NCBI GenBank assembly: GCA_034211275.1
Contig: JAXHTF010000045.1
Location: forward strand, 1 to 38,775
Length of the DNA stretch: 38,775 bases
Reading direction: 5' to 3'
Source: Acidobacteriota bacterium
GTDB taxonomy: Bacteria; Acidobacteriota; Thermoanaerobaculia; Multivoradales; JAHZIX01
In this document: positions 16,867 through 25,360 of the stretch, in pieces
How the letters are laid out: every line of letters begins with the position of its first letter
Numbering within the stretch: position 1 is the stretch's first letter
Notes under the pieces: generated by a model
Databases searched by the model: none
Told to the model about the DNA's origin: nothing
Seen by the model: the letters and a program-made list of their open reading frames with translations, nothing else
Position numbers and translations under genes: made by a program

Positions 16867-18135
16867 ATGAGCTCGATCCACGAGGATTCATCGGCAGCCA
16901 CAGCAGCGCTCCATTCCCAAGCCTTCAGCCCCGAGGAGATCGCCCAGCTGCGCTCCCAGACCCCGGGCTGCGAAGGGCGCATCCACCTCAACAACGCCGG
17001 TGCCGGGCTGATGTCGCAGCCCGTGCTGGACACGGTGCGGGAGCATTTGGAGCTCGAGGCCCGGGTGGGAGGCTACGAGGCCGCCGATCTGCGCCGGCGG
17101 GAGCTGGACCAGGCCTACGAAGCGGTGGCGCGGCTCTTGGGTACCCGGCGGCGCAATGTCGCCATGGTGGAGAACACCACCGCCGGCTTCGCCCTGGCCC
17201 TCTCCGCCTTCGACTTCCAGCCCGGCGACGTGATCCTGCTGAGCCGCGACGACTACACCTCCAACCAGATTCAATTCCTCTCCCTCGGCCAACGCCTCGG
17301 CGTGCGCATGGTGCGGATCCCCGACGCCCCCGAAGGCGGTCTCGATCCGGCGGCGGCGGGGCGGCTGATGGAAGAGCACCGGCCGCGGCTGGTCACCGTC
17401 AGCCATGTACCCACCCAGAGCGGCCTGGTGCAGCCGGTAGAGGAGCTGGGGCGACGATGCCGAGAGCACGGAGTGCCGCTGCTGGTGGACGCCTGCCAAA
17501 GCATCGGCCAGCTGCCGGTGGACGTAGAGGCTCTGGGTTGCGACTTCCTCTGCGCCTCGACGCGCAAATTCCTCCGCGGCCCCCGGGGCATGGGCTTTCT
17601 CTACGTCTCCGATCGCGCCCTGGAAGCCGGCCGCGCGCCCCTCTATCCGGACCTCCACGGCGCCCAGTGGACCCGGGAGGACGGCCTACAGCTGGCAAGC
17701 GACGCCCGCCGGTTCGAGAATTGGGAGTTTTCCTACGCGTTGATCCTGGGCACCGGCGTCGCCGCCGCTCAAGCGGTGGAGCTGGGCCTGGAGCGCCTCG
17801 CCGCCCGCATCGGCGGCCTTGCCGAGGGCCTGCGCCAGCGGCTCCAGGAGCTGGACCTTGAAGGCCAGAGCAACGGCAAAGGACTGCGGGTCCTGGACCG
17901 CGGTCCCCGGCTGTGCGGCATCGTCACCGTCGAGCTCCCCGGCCAGAACCCTGGGATCGTCGAAGAACTCCGCCGCCAGGGTCTCAACACCTCCGCCAGC
18001 CTCGCCTCCTCCGCCCGCCTGGACTTCCAGGACAAGGGCGTCGAGTGGGCCCTGCGCCTCTCCCCCCACGCCTACAACACCGAGGACGAGCTGGACCGCG
18101 CGGTGGAGATCCTCGCCCGGGCCCTCCGGAGCTAG
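16867..18135 (+). CDS. Class V aminotransferase-fold PLP enzyme
   Basis: 422-residue PLP-dependent enzyme. The N-terminal HLNNAGAGLMSQPV and VAMVENTTAGFALAL segments bind the cofactor phosphate. DACQSIGQLPVDV carries the Asp that contacts the pyridine nitrogen and the Gln pair. The Schiff-base lysine is in ASTRKFLRGPRG, which resembles isopenicillin N epimerase-like and ergothioneine EgtE-like members rather than IscS, whose active-site cysteine loop is not apparent. The reaction, whether transamination, epimerisation or C-S lysis, cannot be decided. No genes of ergothioneine or beta-lactam pathways are nearby. Its TAG stop shares CTAG with the convergent C25 peptidase stop. Probably leaderless. 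Confidence 0.85.
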   Translation: MSSIHEDSSAATAALHSQAFSPEEIAQLRSQTPGCEGRIHLNNAGAGLMSQPVLDTVREHLELEARVGGYEAADLRRRELDQAYEAVARLLGTRRRNVAMVENTTAGFALALSAFDFQPGDVILLSRDDYTSNQIQFLSLGQRLGVRMVRIPDAPEGGLDPAAAGRLMEEHRPRLVTVSHVPTQSGLVQPVEELGRRCREHGVPLLVDACQSIGQLPVDVEALGCDFLCASTRKFLRGPRGMGFLYVSDRALEAGRAPLYPDLHGAQWTREDGLQLASDARRFENWEFSYALILGTGVAAAQAVELGLERLAARIGGLAEGLRQRLQELDLEGQSNGKGLRVLDRGPRLCGIVTVELPGQNPGIVEELRRQGLNTSASLASSARLDFQDKGVEWALRLSPHAYNTEDELDRAVEILARALRS

Positions 18136-21100
18136 AGCCCCGGCCGGCCGCCGCCGGGGGAGCCCAGGTTGGGCACCGGGGTGGCGGGGTCGCCGAGGAG
18201 GGCCACGCCGGCGATGGCGTCGGCGGCGGAGCCGCTGGCGGCGAGGTCTCGCTTGGCGCCGAGGAGGGCCTCGCCGAAGGTGGCGGCGCCGTTCCCCAGC
18301 TGAGCAAAGAAGCGGTGCCCGAGAGCCTGGTGAGAGGCGCTGGCCACCAGCGTGGTGGCGCCGATGGTGCCGACGGCGCCGCCGCGGTGATCGAGGAGCA
18401 GCGCATCGGAGAGGGTAGCTACCTCCGGCGACACGAAATAGCTATTCCAGCACCCCCACTGCAACACCCAGGAAGGCTTGCCGGCATTGCCCAGGGAGGC
18501 GACGTCCGGCAGGTTGAGGAGCGGGTCGAAATCCCACTGGCCGTAGGAGGAGTGGCCCACATAGCTGACCAGGGCGGTGCCCCGGTTGAGGGCGCCGAGC
18601 ACTCGTCCGCGCACCGCTCCGAAGCCGTGGTGATCCACCGCCGCCGGATCGGCGCTCCAGGCGGCTCCCAGGGAAGTCTCGAACGCCGCGCTCACCGAGG
18701 TCAGCTCATCGCCCACATCGGAGCGGCCGGAGGCCAGCAGCACCTCTCGGGAAGCGTTGCGCAGCTCCCAGGCCCACAGCTTGTCCACCATCGCCGCGAG
18801 CTCCTCCGGCGTGCGCACCGGCAGCCGCCCCAGGGACAGGTCGGGAACGGTGTCGCCATCCACGTCCGCCAGGCGGTCATCCGCCGGCGCAAAGGAGACC
18901 AAGTCCCCCACCGGCACGTAGGGCGTGGGCACGAAGGAGACCGAGCCGAGCCCCAGGTAGTCGTAGGGATCGTAGCTGTCGCCGCCCACCAGCAGGACGT
19001 AGCTCAGGCCGCCGAGGGCCCGGGAATCCGCCACCAGCTGGCGAATGGCCTCGGGATCCGCCGCGTGGTCGCTGTAGGCGGCATAGACCGCCTCGGCGGT
19101 GACCACGTCGGTGCTCAGGCCCCGTCGGGTCTGGAGCGCCACCAGGTCGTCCAGATCACCGGCGAAGGCCGGGTGGGTGACGATCAGGTAATCGGCGAGG
19201 GACGGCTCCGCAGGAGCGGGCAAACCGGCCTCGATGCCCGGGGTCAGGAAGCTCCCCTCCTGGGCTAGCCAGCTCTTGGCGCCGCCCCAGGGAGAGTCCA
19301 GCTGCAGGCCGTCAGGGCCCGCCGCCGGCATCCCTTCCAGCCGCTGCCAGCCCTGGCTCGTCGACGCCCACAGCACCGCCGGTACCGACGCCAAACCGGT
19401 GACGGCGAAGGGGGAAGAATCGTAGGTACGGCCCTTCCAGCGCCCACCCTCAGCCACCGCGTCGCCGCGGTAGACCGCCTTGAATCCTTCCAGGTGCACC
19501 AGATCGAAGTCGTAGCCGGTGTCTCCCGGAACTTGGATCGACAGCTGGTTGTTGGTGTCCCGCGCCCACGGGGTGACGTCGATCTTGAGCCGCTGGGCGG
19601 TGAGCCCGTCGAAGCGCACATCCCGCACCTCGGTGCCGTTGAGGACGACTACCACGTGGTGATCCGGAGCGTCCCCCGGGAGCTCCGTGACCCCCCAAAG
19701 ATCCACCACCAGCTTCACCGCTCCGTCCCCCCGATCCGGCAGATCGAAGGTTCGCTGGGCGGCGGCGGGAGCGCCGTAGGAGAGCAGCCGCTCCTCGAAC
19801 CACGGATCGCCGTTGGGAGACCCAAAACTGTAGAGCCGGTTGTCGTAGCGCAGCTCTTTGCGCTTGTGGAACCCTGCCGGCGCGGTGCCCGACGCGGCGG
19901 GAGAGGAAGCGATGGGCAGAGCCTGAGCGGCATCCACCCGCAGGGTGTAGACGTCCACCGGGCTGTGCAGGGTGAGCTTGGGCTTGCCCAGGAACTCGAC
20001 GAAGCAGCCGGGGCCGAAGGTCTCCCCACAGCCGACATGGCGCGGCTGAGGCCGGTCGCGATTGAGCACCGCCAGCGCCGACGACGGCTGGCCAGCCAGG
20101 TCCACCCCGGCGGCGGCGAGCTGCTCGTAGGTCACCCGGTGCAGGCCCTTCTCCGCCACCAACAGGCGGGCTGCCAAGTCATCGGCGAAGGCTCCGCCAC
20201 CGAGGGAAGGATGCGGCTTGGGAGCCTCCTCCCCGGCGACGATTTCCAACGGTCCCCGAGCCCCGGTGCGCTCCTTCACCGTCCCCCAATCGATGGCCCG
20301 GGCGCTGGGCGCCCCGCCGTAAGCCTGCCCCGGCGCGAAGGGACCGTGGGGCCGGCGGCGGCCCTGGTAGTCCAGATCCACCAGCCGCAGCTCCGCGACA
20401 GCGGCCCCCGCCACCGTTGCGGGGACTCGATGGCGATAGTTGCGGGGCACCAGGGAGTCGGCGCCGCGGGCGGGAATCCGCGCCAACACCTTCCACTCCT
20501 CGCCGGCGCTGCGGCCCTGGAGCTCGAAGCCCGCGTTGCGGGTCTCGCTGAGGGTGGTGAAGCGAACGTCCAGAGAGCCTCCCAGATCCTGGCTCTCGAA
20601 GGAGGCCAGGGTCACCGGCAGAGTGGCGATGCTGGCGCGGTAGTCCTCCACCTCGCCATCGGCCTTGGAGCCGGTGGCCTCGGCGGTGGTGAGGCCGTCG
20701 GTGGTGACCCGGAAGCGGGAGTAGAAGTCGCCGCTGTTCGCGCGATCCGCCGCCGGCACCGTCCAGGTCAGGGTGCAGGAGAAGACCCCGCCACCGGTGT
20801 TGGTGCAATCGGCGTTGCTGCCCGCCGCCGGCACCACCACGCAGGAACCCTCGTCGCTCTCGAAGGCACCGCCCTGGTCGAAGTCGATCCAGCCGCAGAG
20901 ATCCGCCGCCGAGCCGCTCCCGTTGGTCACCGTGGTGGTGACGGTGTAGATGCCGTCGACGGTGGAGGTGGCGGGGAAGCTGGCAACGCCGTCCTCCTCC
21001 GCTCCGTCGCCGTTGGCGCCGTTGTTGTCGGCCCCGCCAGCCACCGGCTGACCGTCCCCTTCGCCGTCCGGCGCGGTGGTGCCCAAGAAGAGGGAGCGGT

Positions 21101-22391
21101 CCCCCAGCGCGTGGCGGGCGCCGGTGCCCAGATCGGTACCGTAGGTCGCCGGCGCGTCACCGAAGTCCCAGGCGCAGAGGACGAAATCGCTGATGCCGAT
21201 GAATTGGTCGCCGGGGTTGTTGGGGAAGTCACCCTGGAAGTACTCCACCGTCAGCTGCGCCACCGGGCCGGCGATGAAGTAGCTGACATTGCTGGTGGTG
21301 GCACCGGTGCCGGAGGTGATGTCCGCCTCCCACACATCCCCTACCAGGTCCGGATCGCCGTTACCGTCGAAGTCCTGGGTCTGGTAGGCCAGCCGATTGC
21401 CCGAGCTGTCCTCCGCCAGCACCCGCACCAGATCCTCGAAACCGCCGTCGGAGTTGTTGCTGCCGTTGATGAAGTCCACGTCCAGCAGGTCGAAGCTCAG
21501 ATCCCGCACCGGTGGCGAGAAGGAGAAAACGACGATCATGGCGCTAGATTCGTCGCCGTTGGTATCGGGGGCAATGCCCGTGGCGTCGGCGTCGAAGCCC
21601 ATGGCGTAGTAGCCCAGGTGGCCGCCCTGGACCGAAGTCCGGGTGACGAAATCGGTGGCGGCGATGGAGGTGTTGTCGAGATCGAACGTGCTCACCTCGG
21701 TCAGCGTGATGTCGCCGAAGGTGGTGCTAGAGAAACCGGCCTGGTTGCCGTTGTCTCCCCAATCGTAGGTCTCCGTGGACATACAAACCGCAGCCTGGCT
21801 GGCAGATTGCTGCAGGATCAACCGCGCGTTGTTGAAGGTGCCCGTGTCCGCAGCGAAGTCGTCGCAGAGGTAGAGGGTCCAGGTTCCGGCGGAGCCCTCG
21901 CCGGAGAAAGCGGAAAGAGCGTTGACCTCGATATCCCGGTGGTAAAAGGGCACACCGGTGTTGTCACCGTCGCCGTCGTCGAGGCTGGTGGACTCCGAGC
22001 TGGAGCTCATCAGGATGTCGTAGTTGTCGTCGGGGTCGCTGACGGTGACGTTGATCAGGGTAGCCCGGGTCCCCGCCGGCGACTCCAACACCGCCACCAC
22101 GTCTTCCCGAAAGATGTGGGAGACGTTGAGGCCGAACCCCACATCGGCGAGGGTGAAGGACTCAGCTACCGAGAAGGTGCGGGTGAGGTTCGGGCCCGCC
22201 GGACAATCGTTCGCCGGATCACCGTTGACGCCGCTGGTGAAGGGGATGTTCCCGGAGGTGGAGTTGTCGTAGGTGTAGATCACCGTCTGAGCCTCCAACG
22301 AGGCCCCCACTACCGTCATCCCTAGGATCACCGCCGCAAGTATCCAGGCCCGTATCCGCTGTCCGACTTCGCTCGCTCTTTTGGTCATCAT
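18132..22391 (-). CDS. Secreted C25 (gingipain-type) cysteine peptidase, multidomain
   Basis: 1419-residue exported protein. A signal peptide (about 1-34, ending SLEAQ) precedes a proprotein-convertase P-like beta domain (35-190) and a lectin-like region (200-400). A GEVED domain follows (about 405-590), starting CAWDFGDAPATYGT and ending DGEVEDYRASI. After a beta-sandwich stretch comes the C25 catalytic domain (about 1060-1405), beginning DYLIVTHPAFAGDL. The catalytic dyad is His1280 (YVGHSSYGQW) and Cys1314 (WGCWNSYF). The Asp/Gly-rich ADVDGDTVPDLSLGR segment may bind Ca. The C-terminus, soon after GDPATPVP, has no type IX sorting domain. Start: ATG 22391 with GGAG 8 nt upstream. Role: probably secreted or surface protein digestion; cleavage specificity unknown. 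Confidence 0.88.
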   Translation of the reverse strand: MMTKRASEVGQRIRAWILAAVILGMTVVGASLEAQTVIYTYDNSTSGNIPFTSGVNGDPANDCPAGPNLTRTFSVAESFTLADVGFGLNVSHIFREDVVAVLESPAGTRATLINVTVSDPDDNYDILMSSSSESTSLDDGDGDNTGVPFYHRDIEVNALSAFSGEGSAGTWTLYLCDDFAADTGTFNNARLILQQSASQAAVCMSTETYDWGDNGNQAGFSSTTFGDITLTEVSTFDLDNTSIAATDFVTRTSVQGGHLGYYAMGFDADATGIAPDTNGDESSAMIVVFSFSPPVRDLSFDLLDVDFINGSNNSDGGFEDLVRVLAEDSSGNRLAYQTQDFDGNGDPDLVGDVWEADITSGTGATTSNVSYFIAGPVAQLTVEYFQGDFPNNPGDQFIGISDFVLCAWDFGDAPATYGTDLGTGARHALGDRSLFLGTTAPDGEGDGQPVAGGADNNGANGDGAEEDGVASFPATSTVDGIYTVTTTVTNGSGSAADLCGWIDFDQGGAFESDEGSCVVVPAAGSNADCTNTGGGVFSCTLTWTVPAADRANSGDFYSRFRVTTDGLTTAEATGSKADGEVEDYRASIATLPVTLASFESQDLGGSLDVRFTTLSETRNAGFELQGRSAGEEWKVLARIPARGADSLVPRNYRHRVPATVAGAAVAELRLVDLDYQGRRRPHGPFAPGQAYGGAPSARAIDWGTVKERTGARGPLEIVAGEEAPKPHPSLGGGAFADDLAARLLVAEKGLHRVTYEQLAAAGVDLAGQPSSALAVLNRDRPQPRHVGCGETFGPGCFVEFLGKPKLTLHSPVDVYTLRVDAAQALPIASSPAASGTAPAGFHKRKELRYDNRLYSFGSPNGDPWFEERLLSYGAPAAAQRTFDLPDRGDGAVKLVVDLWGVTELPGDAPDHHVVVVLNGTEVRDVRFDGLTAQRLKIDVTPWARDTNNQLSIQVPGDTGYDFDLVHLEGFKAVYRGDAVAEGGRWKGRTYDSSPFAVTGLASVPAVLWASTSQGWQRLEGMPAAGPDGLQLDSPWGGAKSWLAQEGSFLTPGIEAGLPAPAEPSLADYLIVTHPAFAGDLDDLVALQTRRGLSTDVVTAEAVYAAYSDHAADPEAIRQLVADSRALGGLSYVLLVGGDSYDPYDYLGLGSVSFVPTPYVPVGDLVSFAPADDRLADVDGDTVPDLSLGRLPVRTPEELAAMVDKLWAWELRNASREVLLASGRSDVGDELTSVSAAFETSLGAAWSADPAAVDHHGFGAVRGRVLGALNRGTALVSYVGHSSYGQWDFDPLLNLPDVASLGNAGKPSWVLQWGCWNSYFVSPEVATLSDALLLDHRGGAVGTIGATTLVASASHQALGHRFFAQLGNGAATFGEALLGAKRDLAASGSAADAIAGVALLGDPATPVPNLGSPGGGRPGL

Positions 22392-22509
22392 GCCCGCATC
22401 TCCAAAACAAGATCGATCTCCCCGCTGCCCGGGCGCACCGGTGCGGGGCCGTCAAATCACGACAGCAGAACGACCTATCCTCTAGAAAACACAGAAACAG
22501 AAGGGGGGA

Positions 22510-22522
22510 CTGGCTTAGCCAG
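22510..22522. promoter_or_regulatory. 13-bp operator-like palindrome
   Basis: CTGGCTTAGCCAG: two 6-bp half-sites around a central T. It lies about 11 bp past the -10 box, near +4 to +17 of the predicted transcript. No second copy was noticed in the window. Confidence 0.35.
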
Positions 22523-22533
22523 CACAATGGAAA

Positions 22534-22563
22534 AATATTGTCAGTAGCGACTCAGGAAGTCAA
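22534..22563 (-). promoter_or_regulatory. Sigma-70-like promoter of the C25 peptidase gene
   Basis: TTGACT (22558-22563), 18-nt spacer, AATATT (22534-22539) on the minus strand. It gives a leader of about 135 nt. A perfect CTGGCT-T-AGCCAG palindrome (22510-22522) lies just downstream, where a repressor could block initiation. Confidence 0.45.
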
Positions 22564-22598
22564 GTCGCCCAAGGGAAGGAACTTCGGCAGAGACCCGC

Positions 22599-22994
22599 TC
22601 AGCCCGCCGCCGCCTGATACAGCGCCGCCACGGCACCGGCGGGATCTTCGATGACGCAGTAGCGATCGTGGCCCGGTTGGCCTTTGGGGCCGGCGAGAAC
22701 CTTGCCACCGAGACTCTCGCAGCGCTCGATGCTGGCATCCAGGTCCGCCACCACGATGTAGATCAACCACTGGGCAGGCAGGCCCTGGTTGGCGCCGCGG
22801 GCGTGGCAGATTCCCGCCACCGGCGTCGCCGTATCCGGCCGCTGGAGGTTGAAATCATTGTAGTCCCCCATGTCCACGGGAGCGGCCACCCAGCCGGTGA
22901 CCTGCTGATAAAACTCCTGCAAACCGGCGGCATCGTTGACCGTCAGGTCGATCCAGCCGATGCTTCCCACCGGCGGCTTTACGGGGTGACTCAT
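22599..22994 (-). CDS. VOC (glyoxalase-fold) family protein
   Basis: 131-residue cytoplasmic protein of the vicinal-oxygen-chelate superfamily. Two beta-alpha-beta-beta-beta modules are visible: GSIGWIDLTVNDAAGLQEFY (1-60), then IYIVVADLDASIERCESLGG and CVIEDPAGAVAALYQ (75-131). The architecture matches CFP-30B/27 kDa antigen-type members common near stress genes. Whether metal ligands are complete is unclear, so no reaction is assigned. I chose ATG 22994 because GGGAGGAG sits 7 nt upstream; the frame continues to 23060 but would add 22 unlikely residues. It is divergent from murB. Confidence 0.85.
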   Translation of the reverse strand: MSHPVKPPVGSIGWIDLTVNDAAGLQEFYQQVTGWVAAPVDMGDYNDFNLQRPDTATPVAGICHARGANQGLPAQWLIYIVVADLDASIERCESLGGKVLAGPKGQPGHDRYCVIEDPAGAVAALYQAAAG

Positions 22995-23083
22995 GGACAG
23001 GCTCCTCCCACAGCTTGAAGAATCAGGGTAACAGACCGGCGCTCCGGCGGACTGCACCATTCTCGGCAGAATGATTCCGGCCC

Positions 23084-23092
23084 TGCTAAGAT
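23084..23092 (+). promoter_or_regulatory. Extended -10 (TGC-TAAGAT) of murB
   Basis: TGCTAAGATCG at 23084-23094 is identical over 11 bp to the sequence upstream of the fused E1 gene (minus strand, 27904-27914). It predicts a leader of about 27 nt for murB. Confidence 0.5.
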
Positions 23093-23125
23093 CGCTCCTT
23101 CCGCCCGCCCAGGAACACTCCCCCC

Positions 23126-24232
23126 ATGCAGCCGCCCACCGATCTCCACGACGACGTTCTCCTCTCCGCCCTGACCTCTCTCGCGGTGGGGGGACCGGCG
23201 CGCTTTTTCACTCGTTTCCGGACGCCGAAGGAGCTCTCCCAAGCGGTGACTTGGGCGCGGGAGGAAGGCCACGAGGTCTTCCTCCTCGGTGGCGGCAGCA
23301 ATCTGCTGGTGGCCGACGACGGCTTCGACGGGCTGGTGCTGCAATCCGCCGACGATCGCCTGGAGCTCAGCCCCGACGGCAGGCTGCAGGCCGGAGCGGC
23401 GGTGCCCTGGGACCACATCGTGGAGCTGGCGGTGCATCAGGGAATGGCGGGCATCGAGTGCCTGAGCGGCATCCCCGGCAGCGCCGGGGCGGCACCGATC
23501 CAGAATATCGGCGCCTACGGTCAGGAGCTCTCGGAAGTGGCGGAGGAAGTCCAGGTTCTGGAGCTGGCCACCGGCGAGAAGCTGCGGCTGCCCGCCCAGG
23601 ACTGCGGCTTCGGCTACCGCACCAGCGCCTTCAAGACCCGCTGGCGGGGACGGTATGCGGTCACCGGCATCACCCTCCAGCTGCGCCCCGGCGCCCCGGG
23701 CACGGTGGGCTATCCGGATCTCCAGCGCAGCTTCCGAAACCACGGCGGCGACCCGACGCCGGTGGCGGTGCGGCAGCAGGTCCTGGAGATCCGCCGCGGC
23801 AAATCCATGGTGCTGACCCTCGACGACCCCAACCACCGCAGCGCCGGCTCGTTCTTCGTCAACCCGGTGCTCGGTGTTGCAGAGGTGGCGACGGTGGAGC
23901 GGCGGGTGCGGGCGCGCCAGGGCAACCACAGCGCCGAGTCCATGCCCCGCTACCCGATGCCGCCGGGCCCCGACGGCGAGGAGCGAATCAAACTCTCCGC
24001 CGCCTGGCTCATCGAATCGGCGGGCTTCCGGCGGGGCCACTCCCTGGGCCCGGCGGGAATCTCGTCCCGCCACGCCCTGGCCCTGATCAACCGCGGCGAG
24101 GCTACCGCCGCCGACCTGGTGGCCTTGGCGGCCCGCATCCGCCGGCGGGTCCGGGGCAGCTTCGGAGTGGTCCTGGAGCCGGAACCCACGTTCTTGGGCT
24201 TCCAGCGGCCGGTCGAAGAGTTATTGGATTAG
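23126..24232 (+). CDS. murB: UDP-N-acetylenolpyruvoylglucosamine reductase
   Basis: FAD enzyme that reduces UDP-GlcNAc-enolpyruvate to UDP-MurNAc with NADPH in peptidoglycan synthesis, in the cytoplasm. It has 368 residues. FAD-binding segments are FLLGGGSNLLV (52-62) and GIPGSAGAAPIQNIGAYGQE (115-134). Catalytic Arg is in GYRTSAF (about 165), the general-acid Ser242 in SAGSFFVNPV, and the C-terminal Glu near VLEPEPTF. The GYRTSAFK and NIGAYGQE patterns fit type I (E. coli-like) MurB. The ribosome site is weak (AGGA about 11 nt upstream). nth follows after 47 bp, probably in one transcript. No other mur or division genes are adjacent. Confidence 0.95.
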   Translation: MQPPTDLHDDVLLSALTSLAVGGPARFFTRFRTPKELSQAVTWAREEGHEVFLLGGGSNLLVADDGFDGLVLQSADDRLELSPDGRLQAGAAVPWDHIVELAVHQGMAGIECLSGIPGSAGAAPIQNIGAYGQELSEVAEEVQVLELATGEKLRLPAQDCGFGYRTSAFKTRWRGRYAVTGITLQLRPGAPGTVGYPDLQRSFRNHGGDPTPVAVRQQVLEIRRGKSMVLTLDDPNHRSAGSFFVNPVLGVAEVATVERRVRARQGNHSAESMPRYPMPPGPDGEERIKLSAAWLIESAGFRRGHSLGPAGISSRHALALINRGEATAADLVALAARIRRRVRGSFGVVLEPEPTFLGFQRPVEELLD

Positions 24233-24279
24233 CAGCCCGACCGAAGAGATTTCCCAGGATCCGAGCAGGAGGAACCGAC

Positions 24280-24927
24280 ATGACCCGCCGAGACAAGGCA
24301 GAGAAGATCCAGCGCATCCTCGACGAGCTCTTTCCGGAGGTACCCATCCCGCTGGATCACCAGGACCCCTACACCCTCCTCATCGCGGTCCTGCTCTCCG
24401 CCCAGACCACCGACAAGAAGGTCAACCAGGTCACCCCCGCCCTGTTCCGCCGCGCCTCGACTCCCGAGGCCATGGCGAAGCTGCCGGAGGAGGAGATTCA
24501 CTCCCTGATCCGCGAGATCGGTCTGGCCAAGACCAAGGCCAAGAACATCAAACGGCTGAGCGAGATGCTGGTGGAGCGTGGCGGCGAGGTGCCCCGGACC
24601 CTCGAGGAGCTCGAGAAGCTACCGGGGGTCGGTCACAAGACAGCGTCGGTGGTGATGGCCCAGGCCTTCGGCGAGCCGGCGTTCCCGGTGGACACCCACA
24701 TCCACCGCCTGGCGGCCCGGTGGGGCCTGTCCAACGGCAAGAACGTGGCGAAGACGGAGGAGGATCTGAAGAAAGTCTTTCCCCGGGAGAGCTGGAACAA
24801 ACTCCACCTACAGATCATCTACTTCGGCCGCGAGTACTGCCCGGCGCGCTTCCACGACCTGGATCAATGCCCCATCTGCTCCTGGGCAGCGACCAAGAAG
24901 CGCAAGCGGGAAGAGGCGCGGAGGTAG
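24280..24927 (+). CDS. nth: Endonuclease III with only three cluster cysteines
   Basis: 215-residue DNA glycosylase/AP lyase for oxidised pyrimidines in base-excision repair. It has the helix-hairpin-helix LEKLPGVGHKTA with catalytic Lys120, and Asp138 in FPVDTHIHRLAARWG. The C-terminal cluster region reads C187-x9-C197-x2-C200, then SWAATKKRKREEARR with no further cysteine. E. coli Nth uses C-x6-C-x2-C-x5-C, so the fourth [4Fe-4S] ligand is missing and the first loop is longer. The cluster may be absent or use another ligand. AGGAGG lies 7 nt before ATG 24280, overriding the longer open frame that starts inside murB. Confidence 0.93.
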   Translation: MTRRDKAEKIQRILDELFPEVPIPLDHQDPYTLLIAVLLSAQTTDKKVNQVTPALFRRASTPEAMAKLPEEEIHSLIREIGLAKTKAKNIKRLSEMLVERGGEVPRTLEELEKLPGVGHKTASVVMAQAFGEPAFPVDTHIHRLAARWGLSNGKNVAKTEEDLKKVFPRESWNKLHLQIIYFGREYCPARFHDLDQCPICSWAATKKRKREEARR

Positions 24928-24977
24928 CCCCCCACGTCGTATCCCGGGGTGAGGGTTTCGGCCGATCGTACAGCCGG

Positions 24978-25289
24978 TCAAGGCAACCGAATCTTCCGCT
25001 CCTCAGGATCCGGGTGGCGGCGGTAGAGGATGGCCATGTGGCCGATGAGGCCCACTGCCTCGGCGCCCAAGCGCTCCTCCATGCGCCCCACCAGCTCTTT
25101 CTTCTGATCCTTGAAGTCGAGGAACTTCACCTTCACCAACTCGTGATCGGCGAGGCTCTCGTCCAGCTGGGTCAGGGAGCTCTCGGTGAGGCCGTTGCGG
25201 CCGATGTGCACCAGGGGCTTCAAATGATGGGCTTGGCCGCGCAGGAATTTGCGCTGGGCTCCGCTCAGGCGGGGTCCGGATGAGGTCAT
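24978..25289 (-). CDS. yhbY: Ribosome assembly RNA-binding protein YhbY
   Basis: 103-residue CRS1/YhbY-domain protein associated with pre-50S ribosomes. Its sequence follows the family closely: LSGAQRKFLRGQAHHLKPLV, then the GRNGLTE loop (the GxxG-like RNA contact), LADHELVKVKF and a final IGHMAILYRR. The ATG is preceded by AAAGGA at 6 nt. It lies 71 bp downstream of the fused E1 gene on the same strand and may be co-transcribed with it. Confidence 0.93.
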   Translation of the reverse strand: MTSSGPRLSGAQRKFLRGQAHHLKPLVHIGRNGLTESSLTQLDESLADHELVKVKFLDFKDQKKELVGRMEERLGAEAVGLIGHMAILYRRHPDPEERKIRLP

Positions 25290-25360
25290 GGGAAATCCTT
25301 TCGCGCCGCCGGCCCGGTGGGGGCGCGGCGGCTTCAGACTGCAAATTCAGGTCGGCGGGC

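Noticed and set aside
15482-16870. 462-codon plus-strand frame opposite uup
   Set aside because: Shadow of an intact ABC-F gene.
19494-22325. 943-codon plus-strand frame opposite the C25 peptidase
   Set aside because: Protein-like motifs (signal peptide, GEVED, His/Cys dyad) are all on the minus strand; long antisense frames are expected at this GC content.
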